Source of the DNA: Neobacillus kokaensis
GTDB taxonomy: Bacteria; Bacillota; Bacilli; Bacillales; Cytobacillaceae
DNA length: 44,566 nucleotides
Assembly: GCF_014656545.1 (NCBI RefSeq)
Contig: NZ_BNDS01000034.1
Location: forward strand, 1-44,566
Reading direction: 5' to 3'
In this document: piece by piece, positions 1 through 8,762 of the stretch
Numbering within the stretch: position 1 is the stretch's first letter
How the letters are laid out: the number at the start of each line of letters is the position of its first letter
Translations under genes and position numbers: made by a program
Notes under the pieces: generated by a model
Seen by the model: only the letters and a program-made list of their open reading frames with translations
Database searches by the model: none
Told to the model about the DNA's origin: nothing

Positions 1-101
1 TAACTTTATTGGGTCAGATCACCATTTTAATGATGTAGCTGCTTTTATTTATCTTGTTTAGAGAGTGTAATTACCAATTATTATTTATTATCGATAAAAG
101 T

Positions 102-1694
102 TTAAGGCAAAATCGTAATCGCATCCGCAATTGGGCGTTCGCCGGCTGCATCGGAAGGAGTGGATATCAACTGTCCATGAATAGCCATTGTTGTTGAGCC
201 GCCGCCATCTAGATTGATCGCATCCTTAGCCCCTAAAGCTTTCATCAGTTTTGCACTTTCTTCAAAATTGATTCCAATACTTTTTTCAGGACTTCTTCCA
301 TCCACCGTAACAAATAATAAATTTCCATTTGGTTTTATTCCCACTAGTGTTCGAGGGTGTCTGTAGATGCCAAAGCGATAGAAAAATTCTTCATCATAGA
401 AAAATCCATCCTTTTCTGCTGTTACGGTAATCTGATGATTTTCTACTAAGCGCGGCCCGCCATTGAAAATCGTTGTACGTTCATTCAGTGATACTTTGCC
501 TTCTTCACTTAATAGTTCGGTTTTAACGGTTAATGTCATTCCTTGTTTAGCATGTTCCTTTAACCATTCGGCAGCTTCCCCTGTTCCAGCGATAACCGCT
601 CCGTCCTCTGGGATCTTTCCGCCGCGCTGCTTTCGGACTGCTGTCACTTTACCCGTATCATCCAGCATGACTTCAAGTCCGTTTCCCTTTGGTGTTTCCG
701 ATCCATATATCGATTGAAACTGGATTAATTCACTGGAGTCTGAACAGGTTACATCATGCATAGGCAGTTCAGAAACAACATCGCCGCCGACCCCGCCGCA
801 GTTCCGGATGAGACCGTTTGTCCGGTTTAATCCATCTAATTCACGGGTTGCACCATCAGATGAATGGACACTTAAATATGTAGATAATGCTTGGATTTGA
901 GCCTTTTCTTTGGAACCCGATAGAATAAGGCTTGAACGGTTGTTGATGGCCTCGCTTATGAGCTGTCCATTTAGTACAGAAATACCAGCAAGATCCCCGG
1001 GAGTTCCATCTTTTTCTCCCACTACAAAATATCCTCCGTTGATAGCAGCTAAGGCATTAGTCCGCTTGGCTATACTTGATACAGTCTCTTTTCCGCTAAT
1101 TTTATCCATGGCCAGGGTGGTTGAAATGGTCCCCTTAAACTGATTTCGGTCTATCTCCAGTACTTGAATAGACCAGGGGCCGGTAGTGCTGGGATCATCA
1201 TAGCCTGAATAGGTTGTTCTCAATCCGGAAAAGCTGGCAGCCCCTAATTGTTTTCTTAGAGTGTCAGCTTCTGATTGTGTCTGAAAGCTGCCTACACGGA
1301 CCAAGTAACCGAGTACGTCTTTTACAATATCATTATGAGGACTATTCTTAATGGTGAGGATCTTTGGTTCGAAGCCTTTTGATGCAAGCTTGTCAGCTAT
1401 CGTTTGAGCTTCGGAGCGTTGAGATAGAAAAGCTACATCCACGGTAAAGTAGCTTTTCGAGCTTTTTTCTCCTCTTGTGATAGAGGTATGAGTCACACCT
1501 TGAGCTATTTCCTGTGTGCTCCGCTGTTCCGTTAGACCAAGGTCTCCAAGCGGGAGTTCCCTCGTCTTATTAATTTCTTGAGTCTTAGCATAAGTAGTAG
1601 GTTCTTTTGATTGCAGTGAGGTTGACATAGGTGAAAAAACAGCAGCTACCGTAAGAGGAACAAGCAATATTTTTTTTACTAAATTTGTTTTCAT
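102..1694 (-). CDS. secreted SPOR-domain phosphodiester glycosidase (NAGPA/DUF2233 family)
   Basis: A 530-residue exported protein. Residues 1-30 form a signal peptide (KK near the N-terminus, then a hydrophobic ILLVPLTVAAVF run). Residues about 80-160 read as a SPOR-like repeat region (YFTVDVAFLSQRSEA and YLVRVGSFQTQSEAD), a fold that binds peptidoglycan. Residues about 170-530 match the phosphodiester-glycosidase domain of the NAGPA family: INGGYF, the HPRTLVGI segment and a C-terminal NLDGGGSTTM signature. A segment IPEDGAVIAGTGEAAEWL in the middle resembles the IPENGYVLS domain at the end of the broken GH84 gene at 13794-16197. The start is the ATG at 1694, preceded by AAAGGAG. The family hydrolyses sugar-phosphodiester bonds; the wall substrate here is inference. 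Family call is firm, substrate unknown. Confidence 0.88.
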   Translation of the reverse strand: MKTNLVKKILLVPLTVAAVFSPMSTSLQSKEPTTYAKTQEINKTRELPLGDLGLTEQRSTQEIAQGVTHTSITRGEKSSKSYFTVDVAFLSQRSEAQTIADKLASKGFEPKILTIKNSPHNDIVKDVLGYLVRVGSFQTQSEADTLRKQLGAASFSGLRTTYSGYDDPSTTGPWSIQVLEIDRNQFKGTISTTLAMDKISGKETVSSIAKRTNALAAINGGYFVVGEKDGTPGDLAGISVLNGQLISEAINNRSSLILSGSKEKAQIQALSTYLSVHSSDGATRELDGLNRTNGLIRNCGGVGGDVVSELPMHDVTCSDSSELIQFQSIYGSETPKGNGLEVMLDDTGKVTAVRKQRGGKIPEDGAVIAGTGEAAEWLKEHAKQGMTLTVKTELLSEEGKVSLNERTTIFNGGPRLVENHQITVTAEKDGFFYDEEFFYRFGIYRHPRTLVGIKPNGNLLFVTVDGRSPEKSIGINFEESAKLMKALGAKDAINLDGGGSTTMAIHGQLISTPSDAAGERPIADAITILP

Positions 1695-2163
1695 TTGATT
1701 CTCCTTTCCGTTTTTTTTATTCTATCAAGGGAATATTTAGTTTAAATGGTTGTTTGGTAAAGAAAATGTAAATTAATGGAGGTGGCCAATCGAAGTTGAA
1801 ATTTGGAATATTATTGTTTGAAAGGTCATGTAATTATATGATTTGCAATCGACAATTTTTTATTGGGAAAATTGAAAAAATGTTTTCATGACAACATTAG
1901 AAATGAATTCAAACAAACGTTTAATGGATGGTAGAAAAGAAGGAAAAAAGGAGAATTCAATCTTTTTGCTCGAATTGCATCATTTCTTGGGGAATAATGC
2001 GCAATTATTCGTAACAGCTTTAACAATTACGACAAAATATTTATTGATAAGCTTGAAATAAAGCTGTTTAGGCAGTATTCAATTTAATGTTTGTTTGGGT
2101 GAGGAAACTGAGTTTTTTGCCGAAAGGATTCTAAAAAGGTCACCTTCCATCCTCAAAAGTATA
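1695..2163. other. AT-rich intergenic stretch, no gene seen
   Basis: Between the AraC gene and the glycosidase gene, both on the minus strand. It should hold the glycosidase promoter, but I find no strong -35/-10 pair. It contains a perfect 7-bp inverted repeat GAATAAT/ATTATTC at 1992-2010 and an AAACGTTT palindrome near 1915. No reading frame here has a plausible ribosome site. Confidence 0.5.
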
Positions 2164-2213
2164 GGGACGGTTCTCTTATCCTGCATGCAGCAGAAGAACC
2201 GTCCTCGTGTTTC
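2164..2213. repeat. REP-like palindrome (GGACGGTTCT family), full hairpin
   Basis: GGACGGTTCT (2165-2174) pairs with AGAACCGTCC (2195-2204), and an inner CTGC/GCAG stem sits in the loop. The right arm is followed by GTGTTTCC, as in the related elements at 34906 and 41857. It lies directly after the AraC stop codon and could act as its terminator. Similar palindromes are scattered through Bacillaceae genomes (from memory, not searched). Confidence 0.75.
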
Positions 2214-2217
2214 CTCA

Positions 2218-3027
2218 TTATTGTGGGTCTGGACCCAAGGTTTTTCTGCGGTATTCCCGCGGCGGCATGCCATATCGTCTTCGAAATTGGTTTGCGAAGT
2301 GGTTATAATTCTGGAAGCCCACATCAATTGCCACCTCTGTTGCGGTTCGGTCTGTATGCTCTAATAGCAGGATGGCTTGATTTAATCGCATTTGATTTAA
2401 TGTTTCCAGTATTGATTGCCCCATGTTTTCTTTAAATAAATGAGACAGTCTGGATGAAGATAGGCCCACTGATTTTGCTACATCATCAATTCGAATAGAG
2501 TCCTTCATATTTTTTGAAAGTAAATGCAGCACTTCCTCCATCCGCGGATCAAGTGACTGATGTTGTCTTTGAGCGTAAAGAAGGAGAATTTCGCTCAAGG
2601 AGTTTTGACATAATTCATTCCAATAGCGATTTTTTTCCCGGTAATCCTGTATAAGTTTTTCAAAGGCTTGCTGGGTTCGCTTACGGACAAAATCGTTCTC
2701 CACCGTATGTGTAAGAAGCGCTCCATCTGGAAGATAATTGATTTCAAAAAGATCCTGTGTAAAATGGGCCCATAAAAAATTCCATTCTTTTCCTTGGCAT
2801 GTCCCATATTGATGAGGCGTTCCCGCTCTTAACAACACGATATCACCTGCACTGCACCTTTTCTCCTCCTTATTAATGAGAAAATATCCTTCCCCTCCGA
2901 GTGTAAAGGTAATCAGCCAATCGCTCATTCCTTGCGGGCGCTTCGTAACATACGAGTCATTCATATGGAAGTGTCCAGCAACACTGACCCCGAGCCTTGG
3001 GTATGGTGAATGCGTATCTTTCATCAT
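2218..3027 (-). CDS. AraC-family transcriptional regulator
   Basis: An N-terminal cupin-like sensor domain (about residues 10-150, with LRAGTPHQYG) is followed by a C-terminal double helix-turn-helix of AraC type (about 170-265: IRIDDVAKSVGLSSSRLSHLFKE, then the signature ATEVAIDVGFQNYNHFANQFRRRYGMPPREYRR). This is the architecture of sugar- or metabolite-sensing activators. The start is taken at the ATG ATG pair ending at 3027, because GGGAGG lies just upstream; an in-frame ATG at 3048 has no ribosome site. It is divergent from the dioxygenase gene at 3198, which it probably controls. The effector is unknown. Confidence 0.9.
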   Translation of the reverse strand: MMKDTHSPYPRLGVSVAGHFHMNDSYVTKRPQGMSDWLITFTLGGEGYFLINKEEKRCSAGDIVLLRAGTPHQYGTCQGKEWNFLWAHFTQDLFEINYLPDGALLTHTVENDFVRKRTQQAFEKLIQDYREKNRYWNELCQNSLSEILLLYAQRQHQSLDPRMEEVLHLLSKNMKDSIRIDDVAKSVGLSSSRLSHLFKENMGQSILETLNQMRLNQAILLLEHTDRTATEVAIDVGFQNYNHFANQFRRRYGMPPREYRRKTLGPDPQ

Positions 3028-3197
3028 GTTTCCTCCCTTATGAAGCAATTATGGACATTTTAGCATAGCTTCTTTGTCAGATAGCAGAATTGTATGAGTT
3101 TTTAGCTGAAATGTTACTTCAATGCGATATTGCCTCTGGATACAATGATAACTAGAAAGTATTATACCTTTTACAAGGTGGAAATGGGGGAGTTACA

Positions 3198-4013
3198 GTG
3201 GAATTTGGACTTAAAGCACTCACTGCAGAACAGAAGGCGCAATTTGAAAAGGAAGGGTATTTTATTGCGAAAGGGTTATTTTCTGAGAAAGAGATAACAG
3301 AATTGTGTCATACGTTTATGGAAATGAGCGAAGGACCGATTCCCGGTTGTTTTGAACCAGAAATGGATCCAGAGTCTGAGCATACCGACCCTCTGAAACG
3401 ATATCCTAGAATGATGCATCCGCACCGGATCAATGAGATTGCGCGGAAATACATGCTTGATCCGAAGGTGATGGATGTGCTTCATGATTTGTTAGAAGAA
3501 CATGCGCTGGCTGCACAAAGTATGTTTTACTTTAAACCGCCTGGAGCACGCGGGCAGGCATTGCATCAAGATAATTTCTATTTACAGGTAGAGCCGGGAA
3601 ACTGCATTGCAGCATGGACTGCGGTAGACCCAGCTGATGAAGAAAACGGTGGAATGCTGGTTGTTCCAAAGACTCACATGGATGAACTTTATTGTCCCGA
3701 ATTAGCAGATGCAAAAGAATCGTTTACTCGACATTTTGTGAAAGTGCCAAAAGGTATGAAGGCCGTTCCAGCCATCCTGGATAAAGGTGATGTTCTCTTC
3801 TTTAATGGGAACTTAATTCATGGCTCCTACCGAAATAAATCAAAAGACCGGTTCCGAAGAGCTTTTATTTGCCATTATGCAGGAGAATCGACTACTAAGA
3901 TTGGTCAATTTTACAACCCGTTGTACCACGCTGACGGCAGCAAAATCTTCATTGAAGGAAGTAAGGATTCAGGACCGTGCGGTGTGGAATTTGATGAGCT
4001 ATATCCACATTAA
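3198..4013 (+). CDS. phytanoyl-CoA dioxygenase (PhyH) family protein
   Basis: A 271-residue Fe(II)/2-oxoglutarate-dependent oxygenase of the PhyH family. The iron-binding triad is visible: H123 and D125 in LHQDNF and H208 in LIHGSY, with R218 in KDRFRR as the likely 2-oxoglutarate anchor. EENGGMLVVPKTH (149-160) is a typical family segment. Start is GTG 3198 behind GGGGGAG. The gene stands alone, divergent from an AraC regulator, and ends just before the terminator at 4052, which serves the opposite strand. Bacterial members hydroxylate diverse small molecules; the substrate cannot be read from the sequence, and a catabolic role under AraC control is inference. Confidence 0.9.
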   Translation: MEFGLKALTAEQKAQFEKEGYFIAKGLFSEKEITELCHTFMEMSEGPIPGCFEPEMDPESEHTDPLKRYPRMMHPHRINEIARKYMLDPKVMDVLHDLLEEHALAAQSMFYFKPPGARGQALHQDNFYLQVEPGNCIAAWTAVDPADEENGGMLVVPKTHMDELYCPELADAKESFTRHFVKVPKGMKAVPAILDKGDVLFFNGNLIHGSYRNKSKDRFRRAFICHYAGESTTKIGQFYNPLYHADGSKIFIEGSKDSGPCGVEFDELYPH

Positions 4014-4051
4014 TCGTGCGTTTGTTTGAGGGGCACATATTGAAAAAAATA

Positions 4052-4078
4052 CCCGATTTGCGGCTTAGGCAAATCGGG
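4052..4078 (-). terminator. intrinsic terminator of the FUSC gene
   Basis: CCCGATTTGC (4052-4061) pairs with GCAAATCGGG (4069-4078) around a 7-nt loop; the minus strand continues into a seven-T tract. It is nearly the same sequence as the terminator at 9401-9436. A looser T-run on the plus side may also stop the dioxygenase transcript. Confidence 0.88.
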
Positions 4079-4090
4079 CATCTTCCTTTT

Positions 4091-5998
4091 TTATTCATCC
4101 GCTGCAGGGGATAATTGTAAAGTAATCTCAAACAGCAAGCTGATTATTAAGCGCTCTTCGATATCGGGGTTTATTTTCAATTCCCGCTTTAAACTGTCTA
4201 CGGTTTCTTGCAACGATTGCCCCTTCGTTAAGTGATTCCTTAAATCCTGAAGGATAGAGGAAAAAAAGAGCTGTGCTTCTTTACTCACTCCATACTTTTC
4301 AATCCAGCAATAGAGTTCATAGATGGCAGAGGGGGCTAGATAGATGTTGTCGTCTTCCTTCTCAGAAACCTGCTTATTTAACTTCATTCTGTTTTCAATC
4401 ATGGTTGTAATGATCAACAAATTTTTGATTTCATGACCGCCATCTGTGCCATGTAGTTTCTGATGCACCGCCTGCAGCATTTCTCTAATCGTATCTCGAT
4501 TCATGTCCTCTAAGTCCCGAATTGAATCCTCCATTTTATACGGGAAGATCCATTTATTGATAATCAAGGCGAGAACAACCCCGCTGATAACCATGATAAT
4601 GCGGTTTATGGTTAAGATCTCTGTAGCGTCGGTAATAAGCGCGGCTGCCCCAATCGCGGAAAACGTAACAAGAATCGTACTGTAACGATACTCTTTTATA
4701 TAACTCATCAAGTAACCAGCGATTAAAATTAGGATTGACCGGGCTGTGTGGCCTTGGAAGATGGTGAACAAAATGGTGACGATGATGGCGCCCATCAAAG
4801 TAGCGAAGATCCGATCACGCATTTTTCTATTCGACAATTCATATACTGGCTGAATGACAGAAAGAATCGTAAACAGCATCCAACGGCCATCCTGTAAGTG
4901 GAAGTAATCAACGAGAAAGCTCCCAATGGTAATTCCTAGAGCCATACGGACGGCATAAGATACCTTAATGGATCTCGTATGGCGGGGTAGTTGAAATAAT
5001 GATAGGTTTTGAAATTTCGTTGGGATTTGCTCCATTTTTTTGGCGATGTTAACATGCTCTTTTTCAAGAGATTTTAAAGAAACTAACGAATCCCGTAGAA
5101 AGTCCATGTTATTTAACATACGTAATACAATCAAAGAATGGGAGTCATCCTGTTTATACTTACGAAAAATACGTCCAAAAGAATCATTAATCTCCGTTAG
5201 TGCTACATCCTTTTTGTTATCCAGGCTGTCCGCTGCTGCCTGTAAGAAATCAATTGTGTCATTAAGCAGTTCATGCTCTGTTTCATCTTTCGTTACTTTA
5301 TTCAATAATTGATTGATTCTTTCAAGGGAAGCAGAAAGATTTAAATTGTTTTGTCCTTCTTCCGTTAAATAGAAATCTTCTTCCCGTTTATCATAAATCA
5401 TGCTTCTGATAGTACTAATATCGGCGGCAATTTGTTTGTCCAGATCCTCATGGCCTTCGCCGTTTTTAATCTTTTCTATCTTTGCCACGAGGGAAGTACA
5501 GATTGCACGGATTTTCGAATGGCTGTTTTTGGCCATTTTGTTTTTGTTAACAACCATTTGTAAAGCCATGATGCCGACTGCTCCAGCGATCAGTGAGAGC
5601 AGCCTGAGCGGCATGTCCGATAGTCCCACAGGGCTGGCTAATAAAAATAAATATTGCAGTGAAAACGGTAAGTACAGCGGGTTTCTTAAATTGAAGATAA
5701 GAGAATAGCTAATCACGATCATCATCGTAAAATTGACCGGAATAGCCAGCCACATATTCATATCCGCAAGAAACGCAGCGATTCCAATCGCAAGATTTAA
5801 CAGGATCAGCTTCATCGTATTGCTAATGGGATTATTCGTCAGGTCTCGTTCTAATAACATAAGCATGGCTGTTATAGTGGTTACCCCAATCAGGGTATTT
5901 TCTTTTCCGAAAACAGTGCTAAATAGCATAACAAACGCAACAATTACTACAAATAATATTGTATTTGAAATAATGGTTTTTTTATTCACCAGGTACAT
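4091..5998 (-). CDS. FUSC/aromatic acid exporter-type membrane protein
   Basis: A 635-residue membrane protein with the split layout of the FUSC / YccS family. A first hydrophobic block (about 10-160) and a second (about 350-470) are separated by a helical soluble region rich in charged residues, and a soluble C-terminal tail follows. The second block has the family-like segments AVRMALGITIGSFLVDYFHLQ and GRWMLFTILSVIQP. Relatives export fusaric or aromatic acids. Start ATG 5998 follows AGGAGTGA with good spacing. It is divergent from a MarR regulator and DHA2 exporter operon at 6254, so the three probably form one resistance locus. Substrate is not determinable. Confidence 0.82.
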   Translation of the reverse strand: MYLVNKKTIISNTILFVVIVAFVMLFSTVFGKENTLIGVTTITAMLMLLERDLTNNPISNTMKLILLNLAIGIAAFLADMNMWLAIPVNFTMMIVISYSLIFNLRNPLYLPFSLQYLFLLASPVGLSDMPLRLLSLIAGAVGIMALQMVVNKNKMAKNSHSKIRAICTSLVAKIEKIKNGEGHEDLDKQIAADISTIRSMIYDKREEDFYLTEEGQNNLNLSASLERINQLLNKVTKDETEHELLNDTIDFLQAAADSLDNKKDVALTEINDSFGRIFRKYKQDDSHSLIVLRMLNNMDFLRDSLVSLKSLEKEHVNIAKKMEQIPTKFQNLSLFQLPRHTRSIKVSYAVRMALGITIGSFLVDYFHLQDGRWMLFTILSVIQPVYELSNRKMRDRIFATLMGAIIVTILFTIFQGHTARSILILIAGYLMSYIKEYRYSTILVTFSAIGAAALITDATEILTINRIIMVISGVVLALIINKWIFPYKMEDSIRDLEDMNRDTIREMLQAVHQKLHGTDGGHEIKNLLIITTMIENRMKLNKQVSEKEDDNIYLAPSAIYELYCWIEKYGVSKEAQLFFSSILQDLRNHLTKGQSLQETVDSLKRELKINPDIEERLIISLLFEITLQLSPAADE

Positions 5999-6023
5999 TC
6001 ACTCCTATATGTGTGTGAAAAGT

Positions 6024-6052
6024 ATTTTAACATTAAAATATTTAATAGTAAA
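6024..6052 (-). promoter_or_regulatory. predicted sigma-A promoter for the FUSC gene
   Basis: On the minus strand a -35 TTTACT (6052-6047), a 17-bp spacer and a -10 TAAAAT (6029-6024) stand just upstream of the FUSC start at 5998. The fit to consensus is good. Confidence 0.55.
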
Positions 6053-6161
6053 ATAATAAAAATGGAAATAATACCGTATTTCCCCTGTATTTCCTATCCT
6101 CACTTATTATATGTTTGGGGTCAGCTCCTCACTCGTTTCCATATATCTACAGAAAAATTGT

Positions 6162-6191
6162 TTGACAAGAATTACCTAAAGGGTTTAAAAT
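6162..6191 (+). promoter_or_regulatory. predicted sigma-A promoter for marR-DHA2 operon
   Basis: A consensus -35 TTGACA (6162-6167), an 18-bp spacer and a -10 TAAAAT (6186-6191). The inferred start site falls near 6198, directly before the palindrome at 6201. Confidence 0.65.
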
Positions 6192-6200
6192 CATAATTAC

Positions 6201-6213
6201 TTTAACCGTTAAA
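6201..6213. promoter_or_regulatory. candidate MarR operator
   Basis: A perfect palindrome TTTAACCGTTAAA (6201-6213) at the predicted transcription start. MarR proteins usually bind short AT-rich palindromes over their own promoter. Assignment to the adjacent MarR gene is inference. Confidence 0.5.
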
Positions 6214-6253
6214 CTATTTTATGATTAAAGTATTTTTGGAGGGAGTGACATCA

Positions 6254-6709
6254 GTGTCATCAACTAATCAAGAGGTTTTTCGGCAATTCGTCAAGCTTTA
6301 TTGGAATTTATCAAGAGATATGAATTATATCTGGAAGGACATTTTTAATCGTCAGTTTCCCGGTTCGCAATCCCATATCTTATTTTTGCTCGAACGAAAT
6401 GGTCCGAAGAGAATGTCTGAGGCAGCCGAGTTGCTTCACTTAACTCCAGGAGCTGTGACAACAGCATCTGATAAACTAATTGAAAATGGATATATAGCAC
6501 GTATCCGTGACGAGCAAGATCGGCGTGTTGTGTATTTAGAAATGACCAACAAAGGCAGGGAGGCCATAACCGAACTGCAAGAAGAAGGCCGAATGGCCAT
6601 GAAAAAGGTATTTAGTCATTTATCCGACAGGGATTTGGAGTTTTTCATGGAAACTTTTGAGCAGGCCATTCAAAATATTAACGATTTGCGAAAGGAGTAC
6701 GATACATGA
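6254..6709 (+). CDS. MarR-family transcriptional regulator
   Basis: A winged-helix regulator of about 151 residues. The core reads MSEAAELLHLTPGAVTTASDKLIENGYIARIRDEQDRRVVYLEMT: recognition helix, then the wing with the conserved DxRR. The GTG at 6254 is chosen as start because GGAGGG ends about ten bases upstream; the in-frame ATG at 6221 has no ribosome site. Its stop overlaps the start of the DHA2 exporter by four bases (ATGA), showing translational coupling. It probably represses its own operon through the palindrome at 6201 and responds to an exporter substrate. Confidence 0.9.
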   Translation: MSSTNQEVFRQFVKLYWNLSRDMNYIWKDIFNRQFPGSQSHILFLLERNGPKRMSEAAELLHLTPGAVTTASDKLIENGYIARIRDEQDRRVVYLEMTNKGREAITELQEEGRMAMKKVFSHLSDRDLEFFMETFEQAIQNINDLRKEYDT

Positions 6710-8325
6710 TTCATTTGACAGAGAAGAAAAAAATCACGATTATGATCGCGATAATGGTCGCTATGTTCTTCTCAGCGATCAACCAAACGATTATAGGGGT
6801 GGCGATGCCGCGGATCATTGCAAAGCTCGGCGGTATGGATTATTACACTTGGGCCATCACGATTTATTTGCTGACGACAACTGTTGCTACCATTTTAGTT
6901 GGAAAACTTTCTGATATATACGGGAGAAAGCCGTTCATTTTAGCAGGTATCGGTTTATTCACGATTGGTGCATTCTTGTCGGGATTGTCCACCGATATTT
7001 TTCAATTAATTGCTTACCGCAGTATTACTGGATTCGGTGCGGGTGTTATTATGTCAACAGCCTTTACCGCTATTGGTGATTTGTATCTGCCAAGGGAACG
7101 GGCACGCTGGACAGGATTGATGAGCGGCATCTTCGGCATTTCAAGTGTGCTTGGACCTTTAGTAGGTGGGTATGTGGTGGATCATCTTGACTGGCATTGG
7201 GTATTCTGGATCTTCCTTCCCCTCGGAATTATCGCCTTCATTATGATTGCAGTGTTATTTCCGAAGGTTCCACGCAGAGAGGGAGAAACGATTGATTATC
7301 TTGGTTCCTTCTTCCTGACCGTTACCATTGTTGCTTTGCTGCTTGCTTTTAGCTTAGCAGGTGAGGGGCCTGGCAAATATGCTTGGACTTCATGGGAAAT
7401 CCTTGGCTTATTTGGTTTAACCATTATTGGACTTGCCGCCTTCATTGTAACGGAATCAAAAGTGAAATCCCCAGTGCTTCCGCTGTCTTTATTTAAAAAT
7501 GATATCGTGACGATGTCGAATATGGCAGGGTTTTTACTTGGTGCAGGAATGATGGGTGTGATGATCTATGCTCCATTTTTTATTCAAGGGGTAAAAGGTA
7601 TTTCACCAAGTGGTTCAGGGTATATTATGATGCCTATGTCCATTGTGATGGTGTTAGCTACTGCTTTCGCCGGGCAATTGATGACAAAGACCGGGAAATA
7701 TAAAGGGCTGGCCATTGCTGGGTTACTTACCACAGCCATTGGCATATACTTGTTGCATTTCATTACCATTGATACACCTATTTATCTATTGATTATGTAC
7801 TTATGTATTGTTGGAATAGGACTTGGAGCGAGTATGCCTGTTTTTTCATTAACGGTGCAAAATGCTGTCCCATTAAAACAATTAGGTGTTGCCTCGGCCT
7901 CTTCGCAATTGTTTCGTTCCTTAGGAAGTACGATTGGCATTGGAATTCTTGGCACCATCATGAGCTCGCGAATGACATCCAGGCTGACAGAAATGTATGC
8001 TGGTCAATCGGCCGGGCAATCACAGCTTCCCCCTGAACAAGCAAAACAATTCGGAGAGCTGATGAATCCACAAGTATTATTGGATCAGCCGAAATTGGAG
8101 CAAATTCAAAAGCAGCTGCCGGCAGAGTTGCTGCCATATGCCGAAAAGATGATTGCTAGTGTGAGGGAAGTTTTCAGTGATGCACTCACCTCGACATTTT
8201 TTGCCAGTGCCATCATTATGCTGGCTGCAGTGGTCATTGCTTTATTCTTAAGAGCCGTTCCATTAGTTTCGGAAAAGGATCACCATCATCAGCTTCAGAA
8301 ATCAGAAAAGCCTTCAGGTGCCTGA
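6706..8325 (+). CDS. DHA2-family (EmrB/QacA-type) multidrug MFS transporter
   Basis: A 539-residue, 14-segment proton-driven drug exporter. MFS motif A is present as GKLSDIYGRKP after segment 2, motif C-like GPLVGGYVVD lies in segment 5, and the opening SAINQTIIGVAMPRI is typical of DHA2 exporters. It is translationally coupled to the MarR gene. A hydrophilic insert rich in Q and P (about 425-475), then a final helix and a His-rich tail (DHHHQ), end the protein. The last codons and stop lie in a GGTGCCTGACACC palindrome (8317-8329). Exported substrates are unknown; the regulator next door suggests inducible drug or phenolic-acid resistance. Confidence 0.92.
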   Translation: MIHLTEKKKITIMIAIMVAMFFSAINQTIIGVAMPRIIAKLGGMDYYTWAITIYLLTTTVATILVGKLSDIYGRKPFILAGIGLFTIGAFLSGLSTDIFQLIAYRSITGFGAGVIMSTAFTAIGDLYLPRERARWTGLMSGIFGISSVLGPLVGGYVVDHLDWHWVFWIFLPLGIIAFIMIAVLFPKVPRREGETIDYLGSFFLTVTIVALLLAFSLAGEGPGKYAWTSWEILGLFGLTIIGLAAFIVTESKVKSPVLPLSLFKNDIVTMSNMAGFLLGAGMMGVMIYAPFFIQGVKGISPSGSGYIMMPMSIVMVLATAFAGQLMTKTGKYKGLAIAGLLTTAIGIYLLHFITIDTPIYLLIMYLCIVGIGLGASMPVFSLTVQNAVPLKQLGVASASSQLFRSLGSTIGIGILGTIMSSRMTSRLTEMYAGQSAGQSQLPPEQAKQFGELMNPQVLLDQPKLEQIQKQLPAELLPYAEKMIASVREVFSDALTSTFFASAIIMLAAVVIALFLRAVPLVSEKDHHHQLQKSEKPSGA

Positions 8326-8340
8326 CACCGAGCGGCTCAA

Positions 8341-8371
8341 AGAGAAGTGGTTAACAGCACTTCTCTTTTTT
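8341..8371 (+). terminator. intrinsic terminator of marR-DHA2 operon
   Basis: AGAGAAGTG (8341-8349) pairs with CACTTCTCT (8358-8366) and is followed directly by a T tract. Confidence 0.88.
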
Positions 8372-8421
8372 ATATAGTTATGCCTGTTCGCCTAGTTAGA
8401 AAATCGCGTCTTAAAGAATTT

Positions 8422-8690
8422 TAGCCAATGAGGACAAAATCCATCTAAGAAATGATGAAACTGGTCTTCATAAGACCAATGAAGACCAAAATCAACTAAG
8501 AAATTATGAAACTGTCCTTCATAAGGGCAATGAAGGCCAAAATCCAACTAAGAAATTATGAAACTGTCCTTCATAAAGCCAATGAAGACCAAAAACCAAC
8601 TAAGAAATTATGAAACTGGTCTTCATAAGGGCAATGAAGGCCAAAATCCATCTAAGAAATCTTCAAACTGTCTTTCATAAACATGAAGTT
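8422..8690. repeat. 52-bp tandem hairpin array, family A, locus 1 (five units)
   Basis: Five units with ATGA(A/G)G anchors at 8428, 8479, 8530, 8582 and 8634 (period 51, 51, 52, 52) and a degenerate end at 8683. Each junction holds an inverted repeat such as GGTCTTCAT/ATGAAGACC around a 7-8 nt loop. The rest of the unit (about CAACTAAGAAATTATGAAACT) is also conserved, so there are no variable spacers. It fills the space between two convergent genes. The same hairpin core recurs with a different linker at 39608-39900. Confidence 0.9.
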
Positions 8691-8762
8691 ATTAAAAGGC
8701 TTATGTATCAAGAAAACTAACTTCTGAAAAATATATTTCGTTAGGGGGCACTCGTTTTGAAC

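Noticed and set aside
1..101. Gene fragment at the left edge
   Set aside because: The first 101 bases are AT-rich with no frame, ribosome site or clear terminator.
2095..2364. Plus-strand frames opposite the AraC gene end
   Set aside because: They run through the REP palindrome and antisense to a firmly identified regulator.
8422..8690. Tandem array as a CRISPR
   Set aside because: The entire 51-52 bp unit is conserved, with no variable spacers, and there are no cas genes in the window. The same applies to the arrays at 29164, 39608 and 41951.
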